Positions 53,115-63,994 of a stretch of DNA of 64,000 bases are shown here, piece by piece. Origin of the DNA: Cucumis sativus (lineage: Eukaryota > Streptophyta > Magnoliopsida > Cucurbitales > Cucurbitaceae); the NCBI RefSeq assembly GCF_000004075.3, contig NC_026656.2, positions 12,462,001-12,526,000 on the forward strand, read 5' to 3'. Position numbers and translations under genes: made by a program. The notes beneath the pieces were generated by a model. It made no database searches. It saw only the letters and a program-made list of their open reading frames with translations, and was not told where the DNA came from. Every line of letters begins with the position of its first letter. The stretch's first letter is position 1.

Positions 53115-54499
53115 ATGTTTCTTAAGTACAAGCTTAGCTTCATCTTCATCCTCCTCCTCTCAACCTCTTTTTTATCCACCATCTGCATTGCAGGTTGGTT
53201 TCTTCTTTCTATGTCCTCTCTTAATTTCTTAATTTGTTTATTTTAAATTCACTTTCATACTTTGTCAAAACATTATTCAACGTAATAGCAGTATATCACT
53301 ATAAAAGTTTTTCGTGAAAATTCTTGATGCATTTTTCTTTTAATTAAAATCACCAATCACAACAAATCATAGAAGATTAATGTACTTCTTATGATATATA
53401 TTACCTTGCATATTTCCATTCGATTTCATTTGTCGTGTATGAATCAAACCGATCTTAGTCCAATACTAATTAACTTGTATTTTCTGAAAAGTACTTGAAA
53501 GTTTTATCAGTCGAATGTAGTAAAAAAAAAAGGAGCCATAATGATTAGAACCATGTTAGTTTTGAACAACTAAACAAAATATTATTATTTGCATGCGTGT
53601 ATATAGAATGTATAAGTGGTGCAAATTAAGAATACAACTTTTATGGTTAATAAGTTTTGCTTTTTTTTTTCTTCTTTGTTGGTAACTGAGCTGTTAATTT
53701 ATTTAATGGCTGATTTTTAGTACATAGATGATTTGAAGTTTTAAATTCTTTGAAATCAATCTACCGTTTTAATTCGTACTATATGTTAGACTAGTTAAAA
53801 TTGTTATTGGTTTTTAAAGTAACAAAAATAATCTTTACGGTTTCAAAATCACTCACAAATATTATAAACGTATCTTCTCGTATAAAAAGTGATATATGAT
53901 ATTTTTTTGTGTGTAGGTCGACCATCAAAGTTGGTTCCTGAGGTTGTTGCTAAGGGTGGAGTTGTGCATGAGGTTTGTATTTCTTAGTTTTCTTTTTAAA
54001 ATTTTAATTTTCTTTCATTTAGTTTTAGAATCCCATTATTTGTTTTACTATGTTTTGAATATCAAATTAGTTTAATTATTATCCGTTTGGATTCACTTAC
54101 CGAAAAAAATATCTTTTTAAAAATTCTTTTTTTTTTGTTACCATGACTCATTGTTTCTAACACTCTATTACACTAAATCTTCATTTTATAAGAAGCTTTC
54201 TTTATGAACGTTTTTCTTTTTTTTAAGAGAGAAAATTTGACTTTCATTTTTAAAAGCCTTAATTATATATCAAAAGATCGAGAACTAAATGATTATCAAA
54301 CAACCAAACACGAGCAATAATTGTTAAGTTAAAGTTTCAAACGTAATATATTTATCATCAGGATGGAAAGAGGAAGACAAGAGGTGAAATGGAAGAGATC
54401 ATCCATGAAAGACTCTTGAGGGTAAACACCAAAGACTATGGAAGATATGATCCATCCCCAGCCTTTGTTAAGCCTCCTTTCAAGCTCATCCCCAACTAA
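53115..54499 (+). CDS. CIF: CIF-type secreted sulfated-peptide precursor, 90 aa (CASPARIAN STRIP INTEGRITY FACTOR family, CIF3/CIF4-like)
   Basis: Three exons, 53115-53193, 53917-53972 and 54362-54499, joined by GT-AG introns in continuous frame. The ATG at 53115 is the only ATG in frame upstream of the signal peptide. Residues 1-26 are a signal peptide (Lys then a Phe/Ile/Leu core, ending STICIA). Residues 27-69 are a variable propeptide with basic stretches (DGKRKTRGE, HERLLRVNTK). Residues 70-90 are the mature peptide DYG-RYDPSP-AFVKPPFKLIPN, whose Asp-Tyr sulfation motif and KPPFKLIPN end match CIF peptides. Family members are Tyr-sulfated by TPST and perceived by the LRR receptor kinases GSO1/SGN3 and GSO2. 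CIF1/2 control the Casparian strip and CIF3/4 pollen wall formation. The RYDPSP centre looks to me more like CIF3/4 than CIF1/2, from memory. The gene appears intact. Confidence 0.92.
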
Positions 54500-54919
54500 T
54501 AAGGGCACAAAAACAAATATCATCACCAACGTGGGTAGTAACCTTATAAACATATATAAATAATATGAAAAAGTAATATCATGTGTTTCATATAGTGTAA
54601 GTATAATATATATGTATTAATCATATATATAATATATAGTGTATAATATATATGGTCATAGACTCACATATATATGAATATAAAGCCTTTGTGATGTTTT
54701 GCTTCAGTTACTAAGTACTATATATATATTGTTATATATTGTGTATTTTGGAATATAGGTTGCTTTATATGATTAATTATGCTCCATTTTTCTAATACTA
54801 CTTTGCTCCCCATTTCTCTCCTATTTATATTTTTGCCTTTGTTCCAATTAATTTCTAAAAGTTCATAAACTCTTTTTTCTTTGTTTTGTACTTATAAACC
54901 CTTACACACCGTCTAACAT
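54500..54919. other. 3' region of the CIF-type gene
   Basis: AT-rich with many TATATA words, and probably includes the 3' UTR. No second gene is seen. Confidence 0.45.
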
Positions 54920-55270
54920 AAAAGTTATCTAGGACTATAATAACCATTTTTTGATATAGTAAATACTACTTAAAAGTTTTCAATTAGACACAGTAAACAT
55001 TATTTCAAAACTCTCAATTTGTCTACATTATTTACTATTTGCTACAGTTTTTACTATTAATTGACATTCATCATTTTTTTTTTAAAAAAATACTACAATG
55101 TTTACTATTTTTTTTATCAAACTAAAATAGTCTACACACCAAACGCATATATTATTATAACTAAAATTAAAATAATGTTATCTCAAATATAAACTATTCT
55201 AATCAAACTATAATAACTAAAACTATAATAACTCACTACTTGTCTAAACAACCCTGTTATAGGATTGTTT
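54920..55270. mobile_element. MITE-like element of the TTTGG..CAAACA family, copy 2
   Basis: This copy is colinear with 47710-48040. After its end (AACTCACTACTTGTCTAAACAACCCTG) a fresh start follows, GGATTGTTTGGAGCAAAAATTATGTAAGACTATAATAGTC. That suggests either two adjacent copies or an internal duplication. No coding capacity. Confidence 0.45.
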
Positions 55271-55721
55271 GGAGCAAAAATTATGTAAGACTATAATAGT
55301 CACCTCTTGCTATAGTAAATATTATTTACAAGTCTCTAATTAATCACTTTCTAGATTTTGTAGTTAGTTGTAATTAAATCACTAATTTTAATTTGGACAA
55401 CTAATCCATATATTTTTGTTAATCGTTGTAATCAACTCCATATAGTTTGTTAAAATTTTACATTTATCTATTTTTTTATTGAGTATGTAAGTATGTGTTA
55501 AACATGCATAGAATACTTTTTGGTTCGAAAATGAAACGTATTCTAAAAATTCGTGTAATTACCATGTCGTGTCCTATATTTTCTCATCATAATTTAAATG
55601 GTAAAGTTGGTGTAACTCTGAAAATGAATAGAAGCGAGAGGGGAAGTGAAAAGGAAAGTAGAGTTGATATATTTGGTGAAGGAATACGATAAAAATGGAA
55701 GAGAATATGAAGTTTATGTTT

Positions 55722-55796
55722 GTCCCACATCGGTGAGGTTTAGAAAGGGGACGCGCGGAGAAGGTATAAAAATAGACTAAGATGCCCCGTAGCAAC
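55722..55796 (+). promoter_or_regulatory. Plant pol II snRNA promoter (USE and TATA) of U1 copy 1
   Basis: The upstream sequence element GTCCCACATCG is at 55722-55732 and matches the plant consensus RTCCCACATCG exactly. A TATAAAAATA box starts at 55765 after 32 bp, and the RNA starts 32 bp further on. Spacing of about three helical turns between USE and TATA is the pol II type; pol III snRNA genes have about one turn less. Confidence 0.93.
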
Positions 55797-55958
55797 ATAC
55801 TTACCTGGACGGGGTCTTTGGGCGATCAATAAGGTCCATGTCCTAGGGTAGTGACTTCCATTGCACTTAGGAAGGGTGCTACCCTAAGGTCTGTCCAAAG
55901 TGGCAGAGCCTACGTCATAATTTGTGGCAGTGGGGGCCTGCGTTCGCGCGGCCCCTTC
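55797..55958 (+). ncRNA. U1: U1 spliceosomal snRNA, copy 1
   Basis: The RNA begins ATACTTACCTG, which pairs with the 5' splice site. It keeps the U1-70K loop region (GATCAATAAGG in stem-loop 1), the U1A loop (CCATTGCACTTAGG), the Sm site AATTTGTGG at 55919-55927, and a 3' stem-loop GGGGCC-U-GCG-TTCG-CGC-GGCCCC. The length is about 160 nt, as in other plant U1 RNAs. The 5' start is set by ATACTTACC; the 3' end is estimated a few bases beyond the last stem. It acts in the nucleus in the U1 snRNP to define 5' splice sites. Relative to the usual plant loop GATCAAGAAGG it has G to T at one position. Confidence 0.95.
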
Positions 55959-56555
55959 CCAATTTCAGTACTAATTTTCACTAATGGTAGACCAATGTTC
56001 TAAGTAAAAATTTAGAACAAATGATGGCGCATGGATTGTGGATTGCATTTCTTGATTTGATTTCTAGAGACTGTGTATAGCTGAAGTAGTGCCTCGCAAA
56101 CACCATCAATCGTAATTTTATAATAATCATTAATTTAGTTTATGTATTGAAAATAAAATATTATTTGATATGGTCGAAATTTACACACTTTCACAAATTT
56201 AACATTGATTAAGTAGTAGAATTTAATAATAATATTTTATACTAAGAGAAGTTTGAATATTTTCAAAATTTAGAGTAAAAATGATATTAAATAAAATGTT
56301 TGAAGTATAATTTAAAGTAGAAATGCTATTGAATAATCAATGTTTAGGAACTAAAATGATGTTTTAAGTAAAAATAAATGCAACAAATTATAAGAAAAAT
56401 TTCAAAGTAATAAAACATACAAAAATCATAAATCATCGTAAATATTTTTAAACATATTATATTTTTGACCATTTTTCTAATATTTAAAGAAAAAAGGAAA
56501 AATTACATGAAAAATGAAAAATCAATTAGAAAGAAGCGTTTAGAAGTTAAGAAAA

Positions 56556-56630
56556 ATCCCACATCGGTGAATTGTGAATAAGAGAGGTGGAAATAGGGTA
56601 TAAAGAAAAAGGGAGTGGCGACGTTAAAAC
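56556..56630 (+). promoter_or_regulatory. Plant pol II snRNA promoter (USE and TATA) of U1 copy 2
   Basis: USE ATCCCACATCG is at 56556-56566 and TATAAAG at 56599-56605, again 32 bp apart and 32 bp before the RNA start. The geometry is identical to copy 1 although most of the spacer sequence differs, so selection on spacing is likely. Confidence 0.93.
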
Positions 56631-56793
56631 ATACTTACCTGGACGGGGTCTTCTGGGCGATCAGAAAGGTCCATGGCCTAGGATAGTGACTTCCATTGCA
56701 CTTGGGAGGGGTGCTAACCTAAGGTCTGTCCAACGTGGCAGAGCCTACGTCATAATTTGTGGTAGTGGGGGCTTGCGTTCGCGCAGCCCCTCC
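56631..56793 (+). ncRNA. U1: U1 spliceosomal snRNA, copy 2
   Basis: It begins ATACTTACCTGG at 56631, 834 bp after copy 1 in the same orientation. It keeps the U1A loop (CATTGCACTTGGGAGG), the Sm site AATTTGTGG at 56754-56762 and the 3' hairpin. In that hairpin the copy-1 C:G pair is a T:A pair here (GGGGCT...AGCCCC), a compensatory change that supports a functional fold. The stem-loop 1 loop is GATCAGAAAGG, and the stem has one extra base relative to copy 1 (TCTTCTGGG against TCTTTGGG). One predicted stem pair near AGGATAG/CTAACCT is mismatched. Both copies look expressible; their relative use cannot be told from sequence. Confidence 0.94.
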
Positions 56794-58609
56794 CCAATCG
56801 CAACTCTCAATTCTTCCAATTATTTTGAATTTAGACATCAGTTTTATTTTATTAATTTGGTGATTTATTAAAGCCATTTGCATCATCAGAAGTAAGTTGT
56901 ACATAAGTGAAGTGGAGAGCGTGAAAGGTAGCCATTGAAACCAACTATTGCTGTGCTCTACATTTTGTTGTTGGAACTATGATTCTTTCATTCAATTATT
57001 TGGGTCTTATCAATGGAATCTTATCTGTCTTACTTCCACCAACTGAAAAATATGACTTTTCAGAGATTGTGCCTCAATTTAAACCTAAAAGGTTTTAATC
57101 TGAAGTTTAAATTAATATCACTTTCCACATTTTTCCATTAACAATTATCTAACTATTAACATCTCTTTAAGGCAGACAAAAAAAAGCTTACTTTGTATTT
57201 ATTTATTTTATTTTTAAAAAAGCTATATACATAATAAATTTTCATTCTCTGATTAAGAGAGACCAATAGAATATGATTGAAAAATTGGGCCTTATAATTG
57301 GGACAAATATCTAAATTACTTTAGTATTTGTATCAATTTAAATCCTAAACTAATGGTTTTACCATTTTAAAACTCAAACTCCTACCAATGCATCAAACTT
57401 TCATATATGAATTAATTTAAACCAATTTAAACCATAAATTTTCATACATAATGAATGGTTTAAATTAATATATTTATATAAGTTCATGATCAAAATTGAT
57501 ACATTTGTAAAAATTTAAAGTCTAAGTTGATACGATTATTAGTTCCAAATTTAAATTAATAAATTCTATAATACAAACACAAAAGTTCAAATGTATATAT
57601 TAAAATTTTTGGTAAAATATTTAGGAATTGAACTTTTTATATATATAAATAAATTAAAATAAAGATATATTCCAACTTTTGCTCTTTAAATACATTTTCA
57701 TTCCTATTTTTTTCTCATTTTCACAATACTTAATGTTGCATTTTAAATAGATTAAGTACAAATACTACAACTTCATTTATATAATTTTTTTAAAAAAATA
57801 ATGACAAAAATAGTGGAGTTTTTTCTCTTCTTTTTTTTACAAAAATAGGTTTTGAAGTCAACAATTTCCATCCATGTAGTGTCACTTCTTCCCTTCTACC
57901 ACATGGCATTGATAGATACTTAAAAAAAATGGAAATTAGTAAAAAATAACAAATTTGACAAAATATTTACAACTTATATCAAAATTTAAGATTCTATAAC
58001 AAACATTTGATAGATATTGATATCATTTTATCAATCATCGATAGAAAGTGATAGAGTTTATCAATTTTTATCAGTGATAGAATTCAAAAATAACTTTGTT
58101 ATAGTAGTAAATATTTTAGTTTATTTTATTAAATTTGAAATTGCAAAAAAAATATACATATTTTGAATGTTGTATATAAGAAAGAGAAAGTACTCCATAA
58201 ATCATATTTAAAATTTAAAATAATTAAAAATAAGATTAACTTTCATAAATAGAGTAAATGAGCAAAATATTTACGACATGTGTCACGAATTGGAAAAGGC
58301 CATAGAATTTACCATTTTTTTAAAAAAATTCTAGTTTGTTCTTTCTTATCATCATTTTTCTTCTTTTCTCTTTTGCATTTTTTTTTCTTTTGCGATCTTT
58401 TTTCTTTCCATCGTTTTTTTTCTTCTTCTGCAACTTTTTTTTTTTAAAATATTTCATTTTCTCATCCTTTTTATATTATTTTTTCTGCAAGTTTTATGTG
58501 TTTCCCATCATCTTTTTCTCTTCTTTTGTAATTTTTTTCTTTTCCTTTCCATTGTCTTTTTCTTTCTTCGGCAATTTTTTTTTAATTTTTTTCTTTCAAA
58601 TTGTTATTT
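56794..58609. other. Intergenic region after the U1 pair
   Basis: No gene recognised. The stretch includes a TATCA-type repeat remnant (about 57945-58145: GATTGATAAAATG, ATCGATAGAAAGTGATAGAG, TATCAGTGATAG) related to the MITE family. A long T-rich tract (about 58315-58610) produces a Phe-rich open frame of 99 codons, which I regard as low-complexity. Confidence 0.45.
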
Positions 58610-58614
58610 GGTTC

Positions 58615-58895
58615 ATGATCGTGTGTCAAATATAAATGATCGTGAAAAAAATTGTTGGGATATTGAATTGTCAAATATAAACGATCATGTAAAAAAATAA
58701 CCAAATCTATGTGTCAAATATAAAAATTCTTGAGATTTTGCTAGACTAATTTAAACAATCAAATCTAAACAATTGTGCCAAATGTAAATGATCGTATGTC
58801 AAATCTAAACGATCGCACACCAAAATTATTTTGAAAAAAAATTATTTAGATTTGGTAGCCAAATCTAAACGATTGTCATATCTAAATGATCATTT
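58615..58895. repeat. Imperfect array of a 16-bp word, CAAATCTAAACGATCG
   Basis: At least eight variants of CAAAT(A/C)TAAA(C/T)GATC(G/A) occur in one orientation within about 280 bp (for example near 58627, 58672, 58780, 58800, 58860 and 58880), at irregular spacing. The GATCGT/ACGATC content is out of keeping with the AT-rich surroundings. No coding frame. Confidence 0.65.
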
Positions 58896-61102
58896 TTCAA
58901 ATATATTACTTACTGGATGTCAATTAATCACGAGACATTTTTGAAATTTCTCATTATACGCATGTGAGCTTTTTTTCATTTTCTAAATTGTTCTATATGG
59001 GGTAAATATTTGGCCGTTGAAAAGACCCCTGAAAATAATATTGTGAAACATTTAAATATATAGAGTTTAAACTTAAAAATCATATATAAGTATTATAAAT
59101 ATTAGATAAGTATGTAGATGCTCGTTATCTATTCAAGTCACGTGTCTTAGTCTTATAAACACTTAGTGTTCAAATAAAGTCGCATCCTCCATTCATGTGT
59201 CAAGTATCCGTACATTTTTAGTCACCAAGTAATCTACATCTACTTGCAATTTTTCCTATAAATGGACGGTTTTGGTGGATTTGTAAAGACACACCAACAT
59301 TTGAGAATTTTCTAAATAACTTCGAGAAAATGGATTTTTTTTTAGATTTTCTTATTTTATTTATTTATGTATTATATTTTATTATTTTAATATTATATTT
59401 TCTTTTGGTTGTGTCTCGTTTTTACACCAATAAGTTATATATTAAAATAAAAAAATTAAGTTAAAATTTCCAAAACAACTTTTATAAAAATAAATATGAT
59501 TTCAATGTTCAACAACCATTTTTTAATAATTTAAAATTTAAAATATTGTTTATATAGTACTTAATCTTTTTTGTTTTTATTTATTGCTCAATTTTAATTC
59601 AAATTTATTTAACTTTAAAAAGTCTTTCACAAAACGTCTCAAAACCAATTAAAGTTGTGTTTTGAAAATTAAAATATATATATCTATTATTTAAGGAGGT
59701 TTTTGTGTGAATGTTTTCTAATAGCTTATATCATTTTTCTTGAAGAAATCTTACAACCGAATCTAAAAATTTGATAGTATGATTTAAAAAATTCTTAGGT
59801 GAAATTACATATATCTTTGAGAGTCCGAGATTTGATAAAAAAAAAAAAAAAAACTCTTTTTAAAATGTTGGTTGCTGCACTTCGTCTCGAACATGTGGCG
59901 ACAATAATTATTAAGTTACATCAAGTAAACGATGATGAACAAAATTAGTATCAAACACTAGGTATCACTAGTTTGTATAACAATAAAAATCTATAAAAAG
60001 TTTTTGACGCATGAAATGTCATTTTGAAACAAAAGTATAAAGGATACCAATAAAAACTTTTCTTTTATATATCGTCCAAATTCAACGTCAAAATCAAAAT
60101 CTTGTATAGAAAAGCATTCAAACATGCATCGAATCTAACAAATAATTAAATAATTAAAAAAAAAATAGTACAAGCATATGAGGATAAAGAATGGAACAAA
60201 ACAAAATAACTAAAACATAGAAAAACATAACACATGAATTAGAAAAAGCATAAGAGCTATTCAAACAAAACAAAAAATTGAACAACGACCTTTAATTTCA
60301 TAATAAAGGACCGTCAAACAACTATTCTAAATACAACGAAGAAGAAAAACGAATGAAAACCAAACCAAACCAATCCTTACTATTGAAATATCAAAACAAA
60401 GAAAACCAAGAAATTAATAAGCAACTCTGTATTTGTCTTCATTGATTCATTTTTCCCTTTTGCACTTACTTGAGACCACTTTCAATAGTATACATAGATG
60501 CATGTAAGCCTCTATGTACCAATCCTAAGCTAATAAACGTTGACATTATTTACAAGTTGATATTTATATATATGTATATACACACACATACGACATTCCA
60601 ATAGATTTAAGAAGAAAATTATGAACACATGTTGGTTTATAATAACAATAATAATAAAGGAAAGAGAAAAGAGAAGAGAAGAGAAGATAAAAGAAAGAAA
60701 AGATGAGAAGGCTAAAAGTATTGGGATGCTTGCGTGTAAGGTGAAAAGTAATGGTTTTGCTTATTTCCCACTCTCTTATTCTTTACCAACTTTTCATTTT
60801 ATATATTTATTCCTTTATACAATATTATTTTAAACCATTAGTTCCTTTTAAAAATATATATTTACAAACAAATTATTATTTGTATCTATATTACAATACA
60901 AATAAACTATTATATGTGTAGGTTAGATAAAATACTTTCATAATTAGTCTATTTTAATATCACCTTAAATCATCAATTGAATTAAAAGCTATAAGCAAGT
61001 AGATAGAGGTGAGTTTTAGTTATATATTATATAAAAAGATTTGACTGTTTGTAGTATTTAAATTTTAACCTTTAGAATAAGTATTTTAATAAAGCAAGCT
61101 CT
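58896..61102. other. Gene-poor AT-rich region
   Basis: No gene recognised. A purine-rich run (about 60655-60705, GAAAAGAGAAGAG words) and AT microsatellites are present. Confidence 0.45.
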
Positions 61103-61196
61103 TGAAATATTGTTGTAATTTTTATAAGATAAGAATATCTTATAGTTTTTGAAATATTGTTGTAATTTTTATAAGATAAGAATATCTTATAGTGTT
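61103..61196. repeat. Perfect or near-perfect 47-bp tandem duplication
   Basis: TGAAATATTGTTGTAATTTT, followed by TATAAGATAAGAATATCTTATAGT, is repeated head to tail with a 47-bp period. The near identity indicates a recent event. Each unit carries an imperfect palindrome (ATAAGATAAGAATATCTTAT). Confidence 0.85.
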
Positions 61197-61428
61197 TGTT
61201 GAAATAAATTGCACCGTAGAAAATTCAGCTTCTACATTTAAAAGTAATTTTTCAAATTTTTTAAAATTTTGTCCCAATAAATAAGTTTGAAAAAAAAATT
61301 AATATGAGTTTTTCGGTAGAGACATATTTTCTCTCTATATACCTATTGTATTCTTCTACCAAAATCATCCTAAATTTATGTATAATAAAAATTAATATTT
61401 TATGATTTAGAGTTTACCTTTAAAATAT

Positions 61429-61550
61429 AAATTTTTACAAATATAACAAAATATTATTGATAAATGTTGATAAACTATTATCATCTATCATTGATAGATA
61501 TGATAGACACCGATAAATATTATAACATTTTGTTATATTTGTAAATTTTT
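61429..61550. mobile_element. Compact palindromic MITE (24-bp inverted ends, TATCA core)
   Basis: Left arm 61429-61452 (AAATTTTTACAAATATAACAAAAT) and right arm 61527-61550 are inverted repeats with 22 of 24 matches. The 74-bp centre contains GATAAATGTTGATAAAC, TCTATCATTGATAGATATGATAGA and CCGATAAAT. End and core wording match the 14641-14856 element, so this is a short member of the same family. Confidence 0.65.
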
Positions 61551-62815
61551 CCATTTAAGACGTTAGAGATTTAAATATCCACCTTACCTATAGGGCTTGA
61601 AAAAGAAAATAATGATAAAACTACTAACATGAAATGTTATTAATTTATTTTTATATAAAAATTATATCAACTTGAACATAACTCAACTAACAAATATTTT
61701 TTATTAATAGCCTAAATATTGTCATTATGTCGAGAGAATTGAACCATATGGTAAGTAGAAATATGTGGGAGAAGATTAAAAAATGGATAAAATAACAAAA
61801 TATGAGAAACTATAAAAAGAAAATGGAAATAACGAAATTTCTCGTCGTTCATCTACAAAATTCTCAAATGACCATTGTGTATAGCAATTTTGCATGACAA
61901 CTAAGATGCGATACATTTGAACACTAAACATGTATTACTTGTACGACACATGACAAATATGCACTAATACACACATGTGTGACAATGCAATAATTACATT
62001 TGATATTTGAACAATAATCATCAACATCTATATTACATATACCTTCTTCCTCTTCTTAAAATTGAAATTTTGATTCTTCAACCACACACACATTCATCTT
62101 CTTTTTCTTCTATTCTTCGGGTTTGTTCTCTAAACAAAATCTTTAAGATTCTAATCATTTTTTATTCTAATTCTCATTTCTTAAAGGTACGTTAATTTTG
62201 AGGAGCAACTAATATAAGACATTTAAATCAACAATTTTATTCCACATAAATTAATTCTAATAATATTGATTCTCAAAATTAGAGATATAAATTAATGGTA
62301 TTTTCAAATACAACAAAACGAACAAAAAAAATCTAGAAAATATAGCAAAATTTCTTACCTATCAATGATAGATTACCATTTTATTGATAAACACTAAATA
62401 AAAATCTATCAATATCTTTCATCCGTACAAAATCTGAAAATTTAATATATTAGATAAATATTTTCAATAATTTTAGCGTATAAATAATTTTTTTTAAAGA
62501 AAAACCTCAAATTCATATACTAGATCTACAATTAAATCACCTTTTGTTTATAATTAATATAGATATTTTATATATATATATATGTTAGTGTTGTGTATTG
62601 TGTAGCAATAATAGTGGTGAAGTACAGAACTACTTAAAGCATACTTTTAAGTAATTAAAGTGTAATAATAATAATAAATGTACACGTAGACTTCATGGCC
62701 TCAAAAAGCCCTCCAAGTAACCACCGTACATCCAACTAAACAGAACTTTAACCCCCCCGTTAACTCCCATTCTCACTCTTTCTCCCAAGATTCCCCTATT
62801 GCCCTAACGTCCTTA
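61551..62815. other. Intergenic region with SINE-like and MITE-like remnants
   Basis: A degraded tRNA-like start (CTTGAACATAACTCAACTAAC) lies at about 61669. A TATCA-type remnant (AATATAGCAAAATTTCTTACC, then TATCAATGATAGATTACC) lies at about 62340-62420. No gene is seen before the promoter of the last gene. Confidence 0.4.
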
Positions 62816-63952
62816 ATTCTACCGTTTAGAACAACCCCTCCCTTCCCTTCCCTCTCCTCTCCTCTCCTCTCCTCTTCACTCCTTTCTGTATTGTGAAGAA
62901 AACCCAGCGCTTCACCCTTTCCCCTTCATTTCTCCCTCTAAAACCCTCTCTCTTTCTCTCCCTCTCTCTCCTCTTTTCAGCTTCAGTTCTACCTCTCTGA
63001 AAGGTACGCTTTAGATCATTTCCTTGTGTTTTTTTTTTATTGATTGCTTTTGTTTCTGTTAATTGAGTTTCAGAATCTAATCATGCCTTTGTTTGTTTTT
63101 GTTTTTTTTTTCTTTTCCTCCCTTTTTGGGTGGCAGTTGATTGAATTTGTTTGCGTATTTTTTGCTAATTGTTCGGATCTTGCTGACTTGTTTTAAGTGA
63201 TTGAATCTTTGTTTGTTTGTTTGTTTTTGTTTTTGTTTTTGTTTTTTTTTTTAATTTGAAGTTTCTAATTTTAGGGTTTTAGATTTAGACTTACTTACAG
63301 TTTCCACAAGTTTTGCAGATTGAACCGAATCTGTGTCCATTTATTCCGTGAAAGAGAAAACAGAGTTTCTTGTGCGGTTTTGTTTGTCTTTGTTTTTAGT
63401 GAGTGGGATTAATTAGTTTGGGGATGGTAGAAAGTCGACAACTTTTAATGGAGGATGGTAAGGAACTAGGAAAAGTTCAGGATTTTACCTGTGTGGTGCT
63501 GGTGATCGTTGAGTGATTTGGAAATGAGAATTAAAATCCAATAATTCATTTCTCATCGGGTAACTTTTGTGTATACCTTCATTAATGGAGATGCTCTTGT
63601 CCGAACTCTGAATCACGTTACTTTTTAATTCTACTTTTAGCTGGAAAAGGATCGTATAGTGATATTGGATTGTGGGGGCTTTTATCCAATGCTGTTACAT
63701 TCATAAATTAAGTGCCTTTCTATGTTTTGTGGATTTCATTTTTTTGTATAGTCAAGTGTGTACTCCGTTATGTGGCCTTGTAATCCTATTTTAGGATAAC
63801 TCTCTTCTGTTTATCGTTATTTTAGACAGAATACAGTTAGGTGTTTTCTTGAGAGGCATGGTGCTGGGGTTATTCTCAGAGTTCTAATTTGGACTGCTTC
63901 AGCAACTTTTCTGGCGCAGTTATAAAACTCAAGATCTTGGTCTTTCGCCGGC
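62816..63952 (+). promoter_or_regulatory. TC-rich leader and probable leader intron of the right-edge gene
   Basis: Dense pyrimidine tracts, including CCTCTCCTCTCCTCTCCTCT (about 62850-62870) and CTCTCTTTCTCTCCCTCTCT (about 62948-62970), mark a plant leader. A donor, GAAAG|GTACGC, occurs at 63004. The following 850-900 nt are T-rich and intron-like. Candidate acceptors are TTATTCTCAG (about 63881), GACTGCTTCAG (about 63901) and TGGCGCAG (about 63919), all before the ATG at 63953. Which acceptor is used is not decidable here. Confidence 0.55.
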
Positions 63953-63994
63953 ATGGGATCTGCGTGTTGCGTTGCTGCTAGGGACAAGACTATA
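63953..63994 (+). CDS. First coding exon of a conserved plant protein beginning MGSACCVAARDKTI (partial)
   Basis: The ATG at 63953 opens MGSACCVAARDKTI, 14 codons, followed at once by a consensus donor GTAAGT that fills the last six bases of the window. If that donor is not used the frame stays open to the edge. Gly at position 2 with Cys at 5 and 6 fits N-myristoylation plus palmitoylation, so membrane attachment is likely. I recall plant proteins starting MGSACCVAARD but cannot assign a function with confidence. The phase-0 donor and the leader intron upstream support a real gene. Confidence 0.7.

Noticed and set aside
56587..56871. Open frames over the U1 copies (both strands)
   Set aside because: They overlap U1 RNA and its promoter entirely; the conserved unit is the RNA, not the peptide.
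58336..58635. 99-codon Phe-rich membrane-like open frame
   Set aside because: It comes from a T-rich low-complexity tract; hydrophobicity here reflects TTT/TTC codons rather than selection.
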